This document shows positions 1 through 8,369 of a stretch of 64,000 nucleotides of DNA, one piece after another (within the stretch, counting starts at the first letter, position 1; every line of letters begins with the position of its first letter). The notes beneath the pieces were generated by a model. That model was not told where the DNA came from. It was given only the letters and a program-made list of their open reading frames with translations, and ran no database searches. This DNA is from Paenibacillus agilis (GTDB taxonomy: Bacteria > Bacillota > Bacilli > Paenibacillales > Paenibacillaceae), in NCBI RefSeq assembly GCF_007786455.1, contig NZ_VNJK01000003.1:124001-188000 (forward strand), read 5' to 3'. Made by a program: the position numbers and the translations under genes.

Positions 1-645
1 AATGCATTTATTAAAGGATTGAAAGATGGTTCTGCAAAAATGACGGGCAATAAAGTGTTCCAAGATTGGACGAAGATGCTCGATTTGACAGTCAAATACG
101 GCAATAAGAATCCGTTGACGACAGATTACAATACACAAGTTACGTTGTTCGCAAAAGGCGAAACAGCGATGATGCAGCAAGGGAACTGGACGCAAGTTCA
201 GATCGACGGCATTAACAAGGACTTGAACTTGGGCGTACTGCCAATGCCAATCGATGAAGATGCAGTGAAAAATGACAAGTTGCTTGTAGGCGTACCGAAC
301 AACTGGGTTATCAACAAGAACTCCAAAGTAAAAGAAGAAGCGAAGATCTTCTTGAACTGGCTTGTATCTTCCGAAACAGGTAAAAAGTATATTACGAAGG
401 AATTTAAGTTCATTCCAGCATTCTCTACGATTACAGCAACAGCTGAAGACCTTGGTGATATCGCAGCCGATGTGATGAAGTACAGCCAAGAGAACAAAGC
501 GTTGAGCTGGAACTGGTTCAAATACCCGGACGGTGCAACACAAGAGTTCGGCAGCATGATTCAGGCGTATGTAGCAGGCAAGGACGATCAAGCGAAGCTG
601 TTAGAGAACTTCCAGAAGGCTTGGGATAACTTGAGCAAGAAATAA
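1..645 (+). CDS. Sugar ABC transporter substrate-binding protein, 3' part
   Basis: The reading frame is open from the first base of the window, so only the last 214 residues of a protein that is usually about 430 aa are visible. The family (extracellular solute-binding protein family 1) captures oligosaccharides outside the membrane and hands them to an ABC permease. Seen here: the GETAMMQQGNW segment, a typical ligand-cleft stretch, and a helical C-terminal lobe with VGVPNNWVINKNSK and NWLVSSETGKKYI. No permease genes follow within this window, so its partners must lie upstream or elsewhere. The substrate cannot be told. A hairpin terminator follows at 714-746. Confidence 0.85.
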   Translation, partial: NAFIKGLKDGSAKMTGNKVFQDWTKMLDLTVKYGNKNPLTTDYNTQVTLFAKGETAMMQQGNWTQVQIDGINKDLNLGVLPMPIDEDAVKNDKLLVGVPNNWVINKNSKVKEEAKIFLNWLVSSETGKKYITKEFKFIPAFSTITATAEDLGDIAADVMKYSQENKALSWNWFKYPDGATQEFGSMIQAYVAGKDDQAKLLENFQKAWDNLSKK

Positions 646-713
646 GAGCGGCGTGAGTGAGGATTTTACTTTTGGATTGAATGGATTTATAAGTTAATCA
701 TTGTAGGCATAAC

Positions 714-746
714 AAGCTATCCACGATAAGTGGGTAGCTTTATTGC
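714..746 (+). terminator. Hairpin terminator after the solute-binding protein gene
   Basis: An 11-bp stem, AAGCTATCCAC at 714-724 with GTGGGTAGCTT at 730-740 (one G-T pair), has a 5-nt loop and is followed by a T-rich stretch. Confidence 0.7.
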
Positions 747-876
747 ATTTGTTTCGGGAGATGATTAACGCTGGATTTCAATTAATGCTTTGAATAAAAT
801 ACCATAATTATCACGATTCACAGCCTGAATGTAGTAAAATTGATTTAAATGTAACATTTTATGGGAGGAATAATCG

Positions 877-1257
877 GTGCAAAAGATACCACTTGATGGG
901 CTTCGCGTAGAAATAAAACGTATTTTCAACTGCTTTAAATTCGTACCCCTGCTAACAATCCTATCTATAATCTTACCGAGCTATTTGGGCACTCACAGTA
1001 CATATGCTTACGCACTACATCCTGTCCAGTATGTAAATAATGTGAAACAAGACGATAAAGGCAGCATAGACATAGCAAGTAAAGAGCTCGATCCAGAAAG
1101 AGTACAAGAGCTTAAGGATTTGTATGATCTTGACTCGGATCCTCCTGCAAACCATGGCATTACCGGAGACTTTGGGTTTTCTATAAGTGAAAATACGAAT
1201 ATGTACACGCTTGTCACACGTTTTATAAAATTGCTTTTAAAATTAATTCAGCCTTAA
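877..1257 (+). CDS. Small secreted protein of unknown function
   Basis: A 126-aa protein starting at GTG 877, with GGGAGG about 10 nt upstream. Residues 18-45 form a long hydrophobic segment ending in TYAYA, which looks like a signal peptide and would release an acidic mature part of about 80 aa. The last 15 residues (LVTRFIKLLLKLIQP) are basic and amphipathic. It stands alone between a terminator and the next promoter. I do not recognise the family. A secreted peptide precursor is possible but not shown. Confidence 0.55.
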   Translation: MQKIPLDGLRVEIKRIFNCFKFVPLLTILSIILPSYLGTHSTYAYALHPVQYVNNVKQDDKGSIDIASKELDPERVQELKDLYDLDSDPPANHGITGDFGFSISENTNMYTLVTRFIKLLLKLIQP

Positions 1258-1316
1258 TAATCTTGCCTATATGTCTGACAAGATTGGATTAATTTACATC
1301 ATTTTATGACAATAAC

Positions 1317-1358
1317 TTGCCTACTGAACTATAGGTCACTATACTAAAGATAGTGTAT
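1317..1358 (+). promoter_or_regulatory. SigA-type promoter with overlapping dyad, upstream of the CNNM gene
   Basis: TTGCCT at 1317-1322 and TATACT at 1340-1345 are separated by 17 nt. The -10 box lies in an inverted repeat, CACTAT at 1337-1342 and ATAGTG at 1350-1355, extended outward by AGGT/ACCT. The dyad over the -10 suggests repression by an unidentified regulator. Confidence 0.5.
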
Positions 1359-1391
1359 ACCTTTACACAAATACTAGATTTCATTGAGGAG

Positions 1392-1576
1392 GTGGCGTCA
1401 GTTATGGACGATGAGCCAGGGGAAGCGGGTAATAGGATTCAGGCATTATGCGTGATCAATAAGATCAAGATGCGTTTGAAAACAAGCTATTATCGCCGGA
1501 ATTAAATCATGTATTCCAAACTTATGGATATCGATTGTTATTGGAATACTTGAAAATGATGATGGAGGATGAATAG
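1392..1576 (+). pseudogene. Possible small gene interrupted by one frameshift
   Basis: From GTG 1392 or ATG 1404, preceded by GAGGAGG, a frame runs to a stop at 1503-1505. A second frame, shifted by -1, is open from 1463 to the stop at 1574-1576 and reads like coding sequence (ends GYRLLLEYLKMMMEDE). Joining the two near 1461-1463 would give an acidic protein of about 60 aa ending on the start of the CNNM gene. Either a base is missing or the match is accidental. No family is recognised. Confidence 0.3.
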
Positions 1577-1577
1577 T

Positions 1578-2921
1578 GTGTTTACTGAAATTTTGATTCT
1601 TTTGATACTCATAGTGCTAAATGCTTTTTTTGCAGCCTCAGAGATTGCTCTTATCTCATTGAACGACAACAAAATTAAATCTATGGCGGAGGCAGGGCAT
1701 AAAAAAGCAAAACTATTGCACAGTCTTCTGAGCGAACCGAGCCGTTTCTTGGCCACAATCCAGATCGGTATAACGTTAGCGGGGTTCATGGCGAGTGCAT
1801 TCGCTGCTGAGAGCTTTGCTGGCGGGTTGGCACAATTTCTTTATGAAGCAGGGGTACCTATTCCGAAGACGATTTTGGAGACGGTATCAGTTATTTTGAT
1901 TACGATTATTTTGTCTTATTTCACATTGGTATTCGGTGAACTTGTACCGAAGCGATTGGCGATGCAGAAGTATGAGCCGATTGCGATGTTCGCAGCCGTA
2001 CCTCTAACCGTTTTATCTAAAGTTACCGCTCCATTCGTTCGCTTACTTACAGGTTCGATGAACTTGATCGTTCGAATCCTTGGTGTTAATCCGGATGAGA
2101 ACAAAGAGCAGATAACGGAAGAAGAAATTCGAATGATGGTTGACGTTGGTAACGAAAATGGTACGATTCAAGAAGATGAGAAAATGATGATCAACAACAT
2201 TTTCGAGTTGGATAATAAGACAGTGACGGACATTATGACACATCGAAGCAGCGTAATTGCCATTTCGATGGATTCTTCACTTAAAGAAGTTGCGAAGCTA
2301 ATTAATATTGAAAAATATACGAGGTACCCGATATATGAAGGGGACATCGACAACATTGTCGGTATTCTACACGTTAAAGATATTATTAAGTATCTTGAAA
2401 CGGAAGCAGATGATTCCTTCAATTTGAATGATTTGATTCGCGTCCCTTACTTCATTCCGGCTTCTAAGCGCATCGATGATTTATTCAAAGACCTGCAGAA
2501 CAATAAAGTTCATATTGCCGTAGCTATTGATGAGTATGGCGGTACAGCAGGAATTGTAACGGTCGAGGACTTGCTGGAAGAGATCGTGGGTAACATTTTT
2601 GACGAACACGATGATGAGGAAGAAGAAAAAGAGATTGAGCAGGTTGAAGATGGCGTCTGGGTTGTAGACGGAACGATTCAACTACGAGTGCTTAATCCTA
2701 TCGTTGAAGCAGATTTCCCTACGGATGATTACGATACATTAAGTGGATTCGTTATTGGCCAGCTAGGAAGAATTCCGGAGCAGACAGAGAAGCCTGTCGT
2801 ATCGTTTGGCGGTTTCGTATTTGAAGTGCTTGAAGTTGATGAGAAGCGAATTCATAAGCTGAAGGTGCTTCGATCGAACGCGGAAGTATCTTCTGTAACT
2901 GAGCCGATAATGGAAGCTTAA
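1578..2921 (+). CDS. CNNM/CorC-type membrane protein (DUF21, CBS pair, CorC_HlyC)
   Basis: A hemolysin-C/CNNM family membrane protein, probably involved in magnesium or other divalent cation efflux. An N-terminal DUF21 region with three to four membrane spans (about residues 1-180) is followed by two CBS domains (about 200-330, including IMTHRSSVIAISMD and GIVTVEDLLEEIVGNIFDE) and a C-terminal CorC_HlyC domain. An ATG at 1569 is in frame, but GGAGG touches it. The GTG at 1578 has ideal spacing, so I chose it. A strong terminator follows. The ion and direction of transport are inferred from the family only. Confidence 0.9.
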   Translation: MFTEILILLILIVLNAFFAASEIALISLNDNKIKSMAEAGHKKAKLLHSLLSEPSRFLATIQIGITLAGFMASAFAAESFAGGLAQFLYEAGVPIPKTILETVSVILITIILSYFTLVFGELVPKRLAMQKYEPIAMFAAVPLTVLSKVTAPFVRLLTGSMNLIVRILGVNPDENKEQITEEEIRMMVDVGNENGTIQEDEKMMINNIFELDNKTVTDIMTHRSSVIAISMDSSLKEVAKLINIEKYTRYPIYEGDIDNIVGILHVKDIIKYLETEADDSFNLNDLIRVPYFIPASKRIDDLFKDLQNNKVHIAVAIDEYGGTAGIVTVEDLLEEIVGNIFDEHDDEEEEKEIEQVEDGVWVVDGTIQLRVLNPIVEADFPTDDYDTLSGFVIGQLGRIPEQTEKPVVSFGGFVFEVLEVDEKRIHKLKVLRSNAEVSSVTEPIMEA

Positions 2922-2947
2922 GCTTAATTGAATAGATGTATGAGTTA

Positions 2948-2994
2948 AAAATACCGTCATTGCGCTTCAATTGCGCAACGACGGTATTTTTTTA
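2948..2994 (+). terminator. Rho-independent terminator after the CNNM gene
   Basis: AATACCGTC...GCGC pairs with GCGC...GACGGTATT, with a short loop and a run of seven T. The 5' arm begins with A residues, so it may also end transcripts from the opposite strand. Confidence 0.85.
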
Positions 2995-3062
2995 GAATCA
3001 TTTTTTAAATGAAGATAAGTTTAGTGCAAGTAAGGTAGGTTATTTTAGTAAACGTAATCGCT

Positions 3063-4055
3063 TTAAACAAACACACTTCCTGGTCTGCCCATCCATACGT
3101 AAATAATCATCAACGTGAAGAGCAGGGCACTGAAGTTGAGGACTATAAAAGTACTGCGAACCTTGGGGGAGCGGAGAAACTTGAACTTGAGCATCGTCTT
3201 TATGTCATCCGAGCCCTCGATTATAAACATAACGAGAAGCGTATGTACAACCATATGCCCTACGATTTCTTTTAGGCCAAATACAGTTGTAGTCATCAGG
3301 AATACGCTTGTCAGTACGAGAGCAGCGAATCGATTCATCATCCCAACAATAAATGCCCAAGCAATCCCGATTTCAATGAAAGCGCTAATAAGTACAAAGT
3401 CCTCAATAGTAAATCCTAGAGAAGGAAGTCCATATTCATGAAATAGGGAGCAGGCGAGCTTAGCAATTGTTATTTTTTCAATCGCGAGCCATGCCAAGGA
3501 TAGTCCTGTGCTTATAAAAAGAGCAGATGTCGCTGTTCGGGTCCATTTCGTATCAATAACGAATAAGTAATAGATAATTCCAATATAAAACATATAATCG
3601 AGTGCATGAAACAGGCCGTATACAATGATGGCATAGATGTAAAGGAGTGTGAGAGCGGATGCACTTATGAAGAGTGTCTTTCGATGCAGCAATCCTAATA
3701 GGGCAACGGTAAGGACAACATATACCCACGAGTGATTCGAAACAAGGTCAGGCGCTAGATAAGATCCTGTAATAAGCTGAAGCAGCAACCCAATTCCGAG
3801 CCCAACACGCAGAATAATTGAATTAAAGCGTTTTAACCCATGTAGATGACGATGAATGCGGCTTACAATGCCGACATTTCGAATAGATTCGTTGAAGAAA
3901 GCTAAGATGAGTAAGACAATGGTGGTAAAGATAAGCCAGAATAAAAATGTAGGGGTAAGGACATTGGCAATAGGTGACGGGATCCATTCTTGATCCTCAG
4001 CAAACCATTTTACATGCATATACTTGCTGCTCCACGAAGGAAGCCATGAATTCAT
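3063..4055 (-). CDS. Multi-pass membrane protein, DoxX-like
   Basis: A 330-aa protein with about eight hydrophobic spans and short loops, starting at ATG 4055 with GGAGGCG upstream. The N-terminal 25 residues are polar and contain no signal peptide. The arrangement of spans, and motifs such as SLAWLAIEKI and HEYGLP, recall DoxX/HTTM-like membrane proteins, but no catalytic residue can be named. It is transcribed alone, converging on the CNNM gene. The function is unknown. Confidence 0.6.
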   Translation of the reverse strand: MNSWLPSWSSKYMHVKWFAEDQEWIPSPIANVLTPTFLFWLIFTTIVLLILAFFNESIRNVGIVSRIHRHLHGLKRFNSIILRVGLGIGLLLQLITGSYLAPDLVSNHSWVYVVLTVALLGLLHRKTLFISASALTLLYIYAIIVYGLFHALDYMFYIGIIYYLFVIDTKWTRTATSALFISTGLSLAWLAIEKITIAKLACSLFHEYGLPSLGFTIEDFVLISAFIEIGIAWAFIVGMMNRFAALVLTSVFLMTTTVFGLKEIVGHMVVHTLLVMFIIEGSDDIKTMLKFKFLRSPKVRSTFIVLNFSALLFTLMIIYVWMGRPGSVFV

Positions 4056-4582
4056 AATTTCGCCTCCATTTACTATTTAGTAGGGTAAAGATAAGTAACG
4101 GATTTCTCACCACCTTTTTGTCATATACCTGTTGTAGACTTAAAAGTTGCACGAACTCAACATCTACATATCGGATGGATACTTGTACAGAATGATACTT
4201 TATATTCCAATTTATAGTATCACATTCCAACAGATTGATCGACAATTTTTGTCTTTTATCGGCTAAGTTCAACATTTTCTTTATAGTTCCTATTAAAAAA
4301 AATTCAGGAAGAAAAGGTTAAGCGTATTTATTTTACCATTGTTCAGGAATATCTGGATGAAGTGCATGTATTTTGTAAAGCGCTTACAATCCGTTCATAT
4401 TACTAACAGTAACCGTAGTTTCATGACTATTGATATTTTATTGACTTCTTAAACAGATGAAGTATTATGTTAAAGCGCTGATCTAATTAGAGCGTTTTAA
4501 CATTGTCATGAAAGCGATTTAGATACAGTATCATTGGTATGATATAATACATTTAATTATTGTAGGTTTTGGAGGATTAAAC
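4056..4582. other. Intergenic region with cre-like site
   Basis: No convincing gene is seen in these 527 bases between divergent genes. At 4373-4389 lies TTGTAAAGCGCTTACAA, which matches a CcpA cre box (TGWAANCGNTNWCA) at 12 of 14 positions in either orientation. It is almost 200 bp from the next start, so a regulatory role is uncertain. Confidence 0.3.
4520..4548 (+). promoter_or_regulatory. Extended -10 promoter for the 166-aa protein gene
   Basis: TGATATAAT at 4540-4548 is an extended -10 box. A weak -35 (TAGATA, 4520-4525) sits 17 nt upstream. The start codon follows 35 nt later. Confidence 0.5.
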
Positions 4583-5083
4583 ATGCTTAGTTATGAAGAA
4601 AAATCCGCGATTGCGGATTCATTTTTAGAATTGGAACGCAGACAAGTATCACTTGGTCGCTCAAATTACCATTACGAACAGAGTCTATATGATAAAAAGA
4701 CAGTTGTGTATCATTTGCACCCGAACGGTAATGGATTTGTATATGCAGGTTTGTTGAAAGGTTATGAAAAAGATGACAAGGGACTTGTTAATATTCGTGA
4801 TTTCACAGCTGATGAGCTGCGCACGATTATTGAACAATCCATTCGCTCCTTATCTGCAATGCCTGCATCACTCGAGTCCGATGAATCTCATGACTCCAAC
4901 GAGTCTACAGAGGAAGAACATTGGACAAATGAAAGTAATCAGACGCTGACACTGCAATTCGAAGATGAAGATCAAATGTGGTACATTTATGCAGGGTTAA
5001 ACTTAGATACCGTTTTTGAAACGTATGAGGAAGCGACGGAATATCTCGAAGAAGAAGGCTTCAAGCCTGCAATAAAAAAGTAA
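4583..5083 (+). CDS. Acidic cytosolic protein of unknown function
   Basis: A 166-aa soluble protein with TTGGAGG upstream of ATG 4583. It has an N-terminal region of about 90 aa (YEEKSAIADSFLELERRQVS), an acidic linker rich in Asp, Glu and Ser (about 95-125), and a C-terminal part with two aromatic-rich strands and an EEATEYLEEEGF helix. There is no signal or membrane segment. DegV follows 30 nt downstream, so the two are probably co-transcribed. No known family is recognised. Confidence 0.65.
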   Translation: MLSYEEKSAIADSFLELERRQVSLGRSNYHYEQSLYDKKTVVYHLHPNGNGFVYAGLLKGYEKDDKGLVNIRDFTADELRTIIEQSIRSLSAMPASLESDESHDSNESTEEEHWTNESNQTLTLQFEDEDQMWYIYAGLNLDTVFETYEEATEYLEEEGFKPAIKK

Positions 5084-5113
5084 TTACATCATACGAACAG
5101 AAATGGGTGCGCA

Positions 5114-5974
5114 ATGACGAAGAAAATTGCTTGGATAACGGATAGTACCGCTTATATGCCGGATAGCTTGAAACATAACGAAGATGTGTTTGTCATTCCA
5201 ATGGGTATTGTATTTGGCAACGACGTGTTTGACGATGGCATTGATCTCACGACAGAGGAGTTATACCGTCGCATACGCGAAGAGAAGGAAATGCCCAAGA
5301 CGTCTCAGCCGCCAATTGGCAGATATGCGGCGTTATTTGAACAGTTGAAAGCGGCTGGTTATGATTGCGCAATTGCTATCCATGTATCAGAAAAAATAAG
5401 CGGAACGTTGGCATGTTGTCACTCTGCTGCTGACCTTGCGTCGTTTGATGTCGAAGTTGTCGATTCGAAGGCGATGTCCTATGTTCTTACCACGCTTCTC
5501 TACAAAGGGCTGGACCTTGCTGAACAAGGCCTCAGCTATCGAGAGATCGCAGCTCAATTGCGGGAGGAAGCAAATAAAGCAGAAAATTATATTGTATTGG
5601 GCAATCTGGACCAATTCTACAAAGGTGGAAGAATGACAGGCACGCAATACTTAGTAGGTTCTCTTCTTCGTATTAAGCCAGTGCTTCGTATCCATGATGG
5701 CGCGTTTGAACTATTTGATAAAGTGCGTTCTGAGAAAAAGGCATATGCACGCTTAGTTGAGCTATTTCAACAGGCTTATGAACGGAATCGTATCCAAAGC
5801 ATTCAAATTATGCATGGCAATGTGATCGATAAAGCAGAATCATTGAAGCAGCAGATTCAAACGCTTTTCCCTCAGCTAGATGTTATAATCGGAGAAATCA
5901 GCTCTGCGATTGCTGTACATGCTGGAGAAGGAACTGTGGCTGTTATTTGGCATAATGAACCGAAGCACTCATAA
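5114..5974 (+). CDS. DegV family fatty-acid-binding protein
   Basis: A 286-aa protein, the full length of the DegV family, whose members bind a fatty acid and in Firmicutes resemble the FakB subunit of fatty acid kinase. The opening TDSTAYMP, the SQPPIGRY stretch and SEKISGTL (carrying the Ser-Gly-Thr that contacts the carboxylate) are all present. The late HAGEGTVAV motif, which also lines the ligand head group, is present too. No FakA kinase is nearby. The fatty acid bound cannot be told. Confidence 0.9.
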   Translation: MTKKIAWITDSTAYMPDSLKHNEDVFVIPMGIVFGNDVFDDGIDLTTEELYRRIREEKEMPKTSQPPIGRYAALFEQLKAAGYDCAIAIHVSEKISGTLACCHSAADLASFDVEVVDSKAMSYVLTTLLYKGLDLAEQGLSYREIAAQLREEANKAENYIVLGNLDQFYKGGRMTGTQYLVGSLLRIKPVLRIHDGAFELFDKVRSEKKAYARLVELFQQAYERNRIQSIQIMHGNVIDKAESLKQQIQTLFPQLDVIIGEISSAIAVHAGEGTVAVIWHNEPKHS

Positions 5975-6014
5975 TAAATTATAAATTACGATAATAAGCA
6001 AGCACACAATAAAG

Positions 6015-6063
6015 AAAGACTGCTCTCAGGCCTCAAAACAGACCTGGGGACAGTCTTTTCTTC
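6015..6063. terminator. Bidirectional terminator between degV and the MocR gene
   Basis: AAAGACTG at 6015-6022 pairs with CAGTCTTT at 6051-6058, continued inward by CAGG/CCTG, with T-rich flanks on both strands. It lies between convergent genes and may serve both. Confidence 0.75.
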
Positions 6064-6064
6064 A

Positions 6065-7480
6065 TTAAGGGAACCAAACTTCTTTTAATCGTTGTATTCC
6101 TTCATCGATCAACTCCTCTGCAATTCCGCCAAAGCCGACTATGAAATGAAGTTTTTTATGTTGAGGAGGTTTCCACCATGTGAATGACATAGGTGTCATA
6201 CGTATATCAGCTGCTTTTGCGAGCTCGACAAGTTCTTCCTCTGAGCGCTGATCCTGTACAGTTAAAATCATATGAAAGCCAGCGTCGTTCCCTGTTACGA
6301 TTGCGCGGTCTTGAAAGTGTTGTTTAATCGATCGGGTTAAGGTGTCATGCTTTCTCTTGTATAGCTGACGCATTCGTCGCAAATGCTTCTCGAAATATCC
6401 CCTTTCCATAAAATGATGCAGAGCAATCTGATTGATTCTCGAAGCTGAGTGCTCGAGGTATAGCTCCCATTTCAATTGATGATAAGCGGGCAGTAAGCTA
6501 TTAGGCAGGATCATGTAATGAATACAAAAGGTCGGTGCAATCGCCTGAGAGAAGCTCCCTAAATAGACGACTGGACTATTTTCAATTAGCCCCTGGATGG
6601 AGGGTATGGAGCGTCCATGGTAACGGAATTCACCACCATAGTCGTCTTCGATAATAAAGCCTTGCGAATGGTTCGCCCATTCTAATAGTTGAACACGTTT
6701 GGCAATTGGCATCATCACCCCTGTTGGAAACTGATGTGAAGGAGATGTGTAGACGACGTTTATGTTCGAACTGTATAGTGGTTCGATCTGAATTCCGCTT
6801 TCTTGCAGTGGAATTGGAACGACTTTGTATCCATGATTTTTAAAAGTGGCTGGTATTGAATGATAGCCAGGATCTTCGATGCCTAGGCGGTTACTGCCGC
6901 CGCTATGTTTGAGCAGTAAGCTCAACAAAGAAGCTAGTATGTATTGATCCGCTCCAATTATGACTTGATCAGGTGTACAGCGAAGCCCACGGTAGCGGCG
7001 CAAGTATGTCGTAATACTATGTCGTAATGCAGGTTCTCCTTGCGGGTCGCCATACTGTAATCCATCAGTATGATCGAGTGCGTCCTGTAATAACCCCCTC
7101 CAGATTCGATGTGGAAAAGTGGAGAAGTCGTTTTTTGAAATATGAAAATCGTAGCGATAATAACGGGGATCACGTGCTGTTATACGATGTGATGCCTGTT
7201 GATGAGAAGTTGCTACATTCTTATGGTAAATAGGATGCAGTGCTTGAACATAATAGCCACTCTTCGGTCTGCTCTTTATAAAACCTTCTGCTACCAATTG
7301 CTGAAAGGCGAGCTCTACAGGAGTCGTGCTCAAATTAAGCTGCTCTGCAAGTTTGCGCAAAGAAGGCATACGAGTGTGGGGAGATAGATTGCCGGATAGA
7401 ATCTCTTGCTTGAAGAATTCATAAAGCTGCAAATAAAAAGGATTTTTGCTGTGCTCATCAAGCTTAGGAGCTATGAACAT
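6065..7480 (-). CDS. MocR-type GntR regulator with degenerate aminotransferase domain
   Basis: A fusion of an N-terminal GntR winged helix (about the first 70 residues, MPSLRKLAEQLNLSTTPVELA) and a fold-type-I aminotransferase domain, as in GabR and PdxR. The start at 7480 has GGAGG 8 nt upstream. An in-frame ATG at 7516 would add 12 residues. IIEDDYGGEFR and the TSPSHQFPTG cofactor loop are kept. The usual Lys that binds PLP, in the motif S-K-x-x-x-P, is Gln here (GSFSQAIAP, codon 6545-6547, residue 312). The protein therefore should not form a Schiff base. It is divergent from the acetyltransferase gene, its likeliest target. Confidence 0.85.
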   Translation of the reverse strand: MFIAPKLDEHSKNPFYLQLYEFFKQEILSGNLSPHTRMPSLRKLAEQLNLSTTPVELAFQQLVAEGFIKSRPKSGYYVQALHPIYHKNVATSHQQASHRITARDPRYYRYDFHISKNDFSTFPHRIWRGLLQDALDHTDGLQYGDPQGEPALRHSITTYLRRYRGLRCTPDQVIIGADQYILASLLSLLLKHSGGSNRLGIEDPGYHSIPATFKNHGYKVVPIPLQESGIQIEPLYSSNINVVYTSPSHQFPTGVMMPIAKRVQLLEWANHSQGFIIEDDYGGEFRYHGRSIPSIQGLIENSPVVYLGSFSQAIAPTFCIHYMILPNSLLPAYHQLKWELYLEHSASRINQIALHHFMERGYFEKHLRRMRQLYKRKHDTLTRSIKQHFQDRAIVTGNDAGFHMILTVQDQRSEEELVELAKAADIRMTPMSFTWWKPPQHKKLHFIVGFGGIAEELIDEGIQRLKEVWFP

Positions 7481-7513
7481 GAGGTTGTCCTCCATCTGTC
7501 CTTTTTTATAAAA

Positions 7514-7542
7514 CAATTCTGTCTATTTTGAAGTATACAGTT
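7514..7542. promoter_or_regulatory. Possible MocR operator in the divergent gap
   Basis: The gap between the MocR gene and the acetyltransferase holds an imperfect inverted repeat, CTGTCTA and TATACAG with 8 nt between them (6 of 7 positions symmetric). Its position fits autoregulation, but nothing else supports it. Confidence 0.25.
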
Positions 7543-7578
7543 TTTCTCTACGATAGGGATATAACGAAGAGGGGGATT

Positions 7579-8154
7579 ATGATGACTAACCTTGCATCTC
7601 AACCTAAGCTGCTAACAGGCAACCGTGTTTATTTGCGCCCCATGAATGGGGAAGATGCACAGATGTATTATGAACAACTATATGTAGCAGAGACGAGAAG
7701 ACTTACTGGTACACATAAGTTTGCTACCAAAGAGCAGATTTCTAGATATATCGAAGCCAAATCCCAGGATAGCTCAAGTGTATTACTGCTTATCGCATTG
7801 AAAGAAACGGATGAAGTTATTGGTGACATCGCACTACAAGATATCGATACCATTAATCGCAGCGCGGGTATTCGAATCGCGATTAGCTATGAGCAGCATC
7901 AGGGGCAGGGCTTTGGGCAAGAGGGGATGCAATTGCTGCTGGAGTATGGATTTGGTGTGTTGAACTTGTATCGAATTGAATTAGAAGTGTTTACTTTCAA
8001 TCCGCGTGCTGCGCATGTGTATGAGAAGCTGGGGTTCGTACGTGAAGGGGTTAAACGTAAGGCGCTGTATTACAACCATCAATACCATGATGTTGTTACG
8101 ATGAGTATGCTAGCAGACGAGTATCGTGCGAAGTATAGTATACCGGAGTCATGA
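7579..8154 (+). CDS. GNAT acetyltransferase (RimJ/SpeG-like)
   Basis: A GCN5-related N-acetyltransferase of 191 aa. I chose ATG 7579 because GAGGGGG lies just upstream. An in-frame ATG at 7528 has no such site. The acetyl-CoA loop reads QGQGFGQEG, followed by the beta-bulge and helix NPRAAHVYEKLGF and EGVKRKALYYN, characteristic of RimJ/RimL/SpeG-type enzymes. Substrates in this group include ribosomal proteins, polyamines and drugs, so the acceptor is open. It is divergent from the MocR-type regulator, which may control it. Confidence 0.85.
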   Translation: MMTNLASQPKLLTGNRVYLRPMNGEDAQMYYEQLYVAETRRLTGTHKFATKEQISRYIEAKSQDSSSVLLLIALKETDEVIGDIALQDIDTINRSAGIRIAISYEQHQGQGFGQEGMQLLLEYGFGVLNLYRIELEVFTFNPRAAHVYEKLGFVREGVKRKALYYNHQYHDVVTMSMLADEYRAKYSIPES

Positions 8155-8369
8155 CATTGGTGTGCAAGGAGATAGTATCGCAGTTTAGCATTTAGGAGCG
8201 GGCTATTATCAAGCAAATTATCAGGAATAGGTAGAAATTGATATTTGTAATAAAATGTTCACACAATAGACACAATTAAAGCAGGAAATCATGAAACATT
8301 TTCCTTACTTTTCGACTCTTTACATATAGGTAAATTTCGCCTTATTAAGTCGATCAGGAGGATGTATGT

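Noticed and set aside
3997-4275. 92-codon frame upstream of the membrane protein
   Set aside because: It overlaps the true start region of the DoxX-like gene in another frame and has no start signal.
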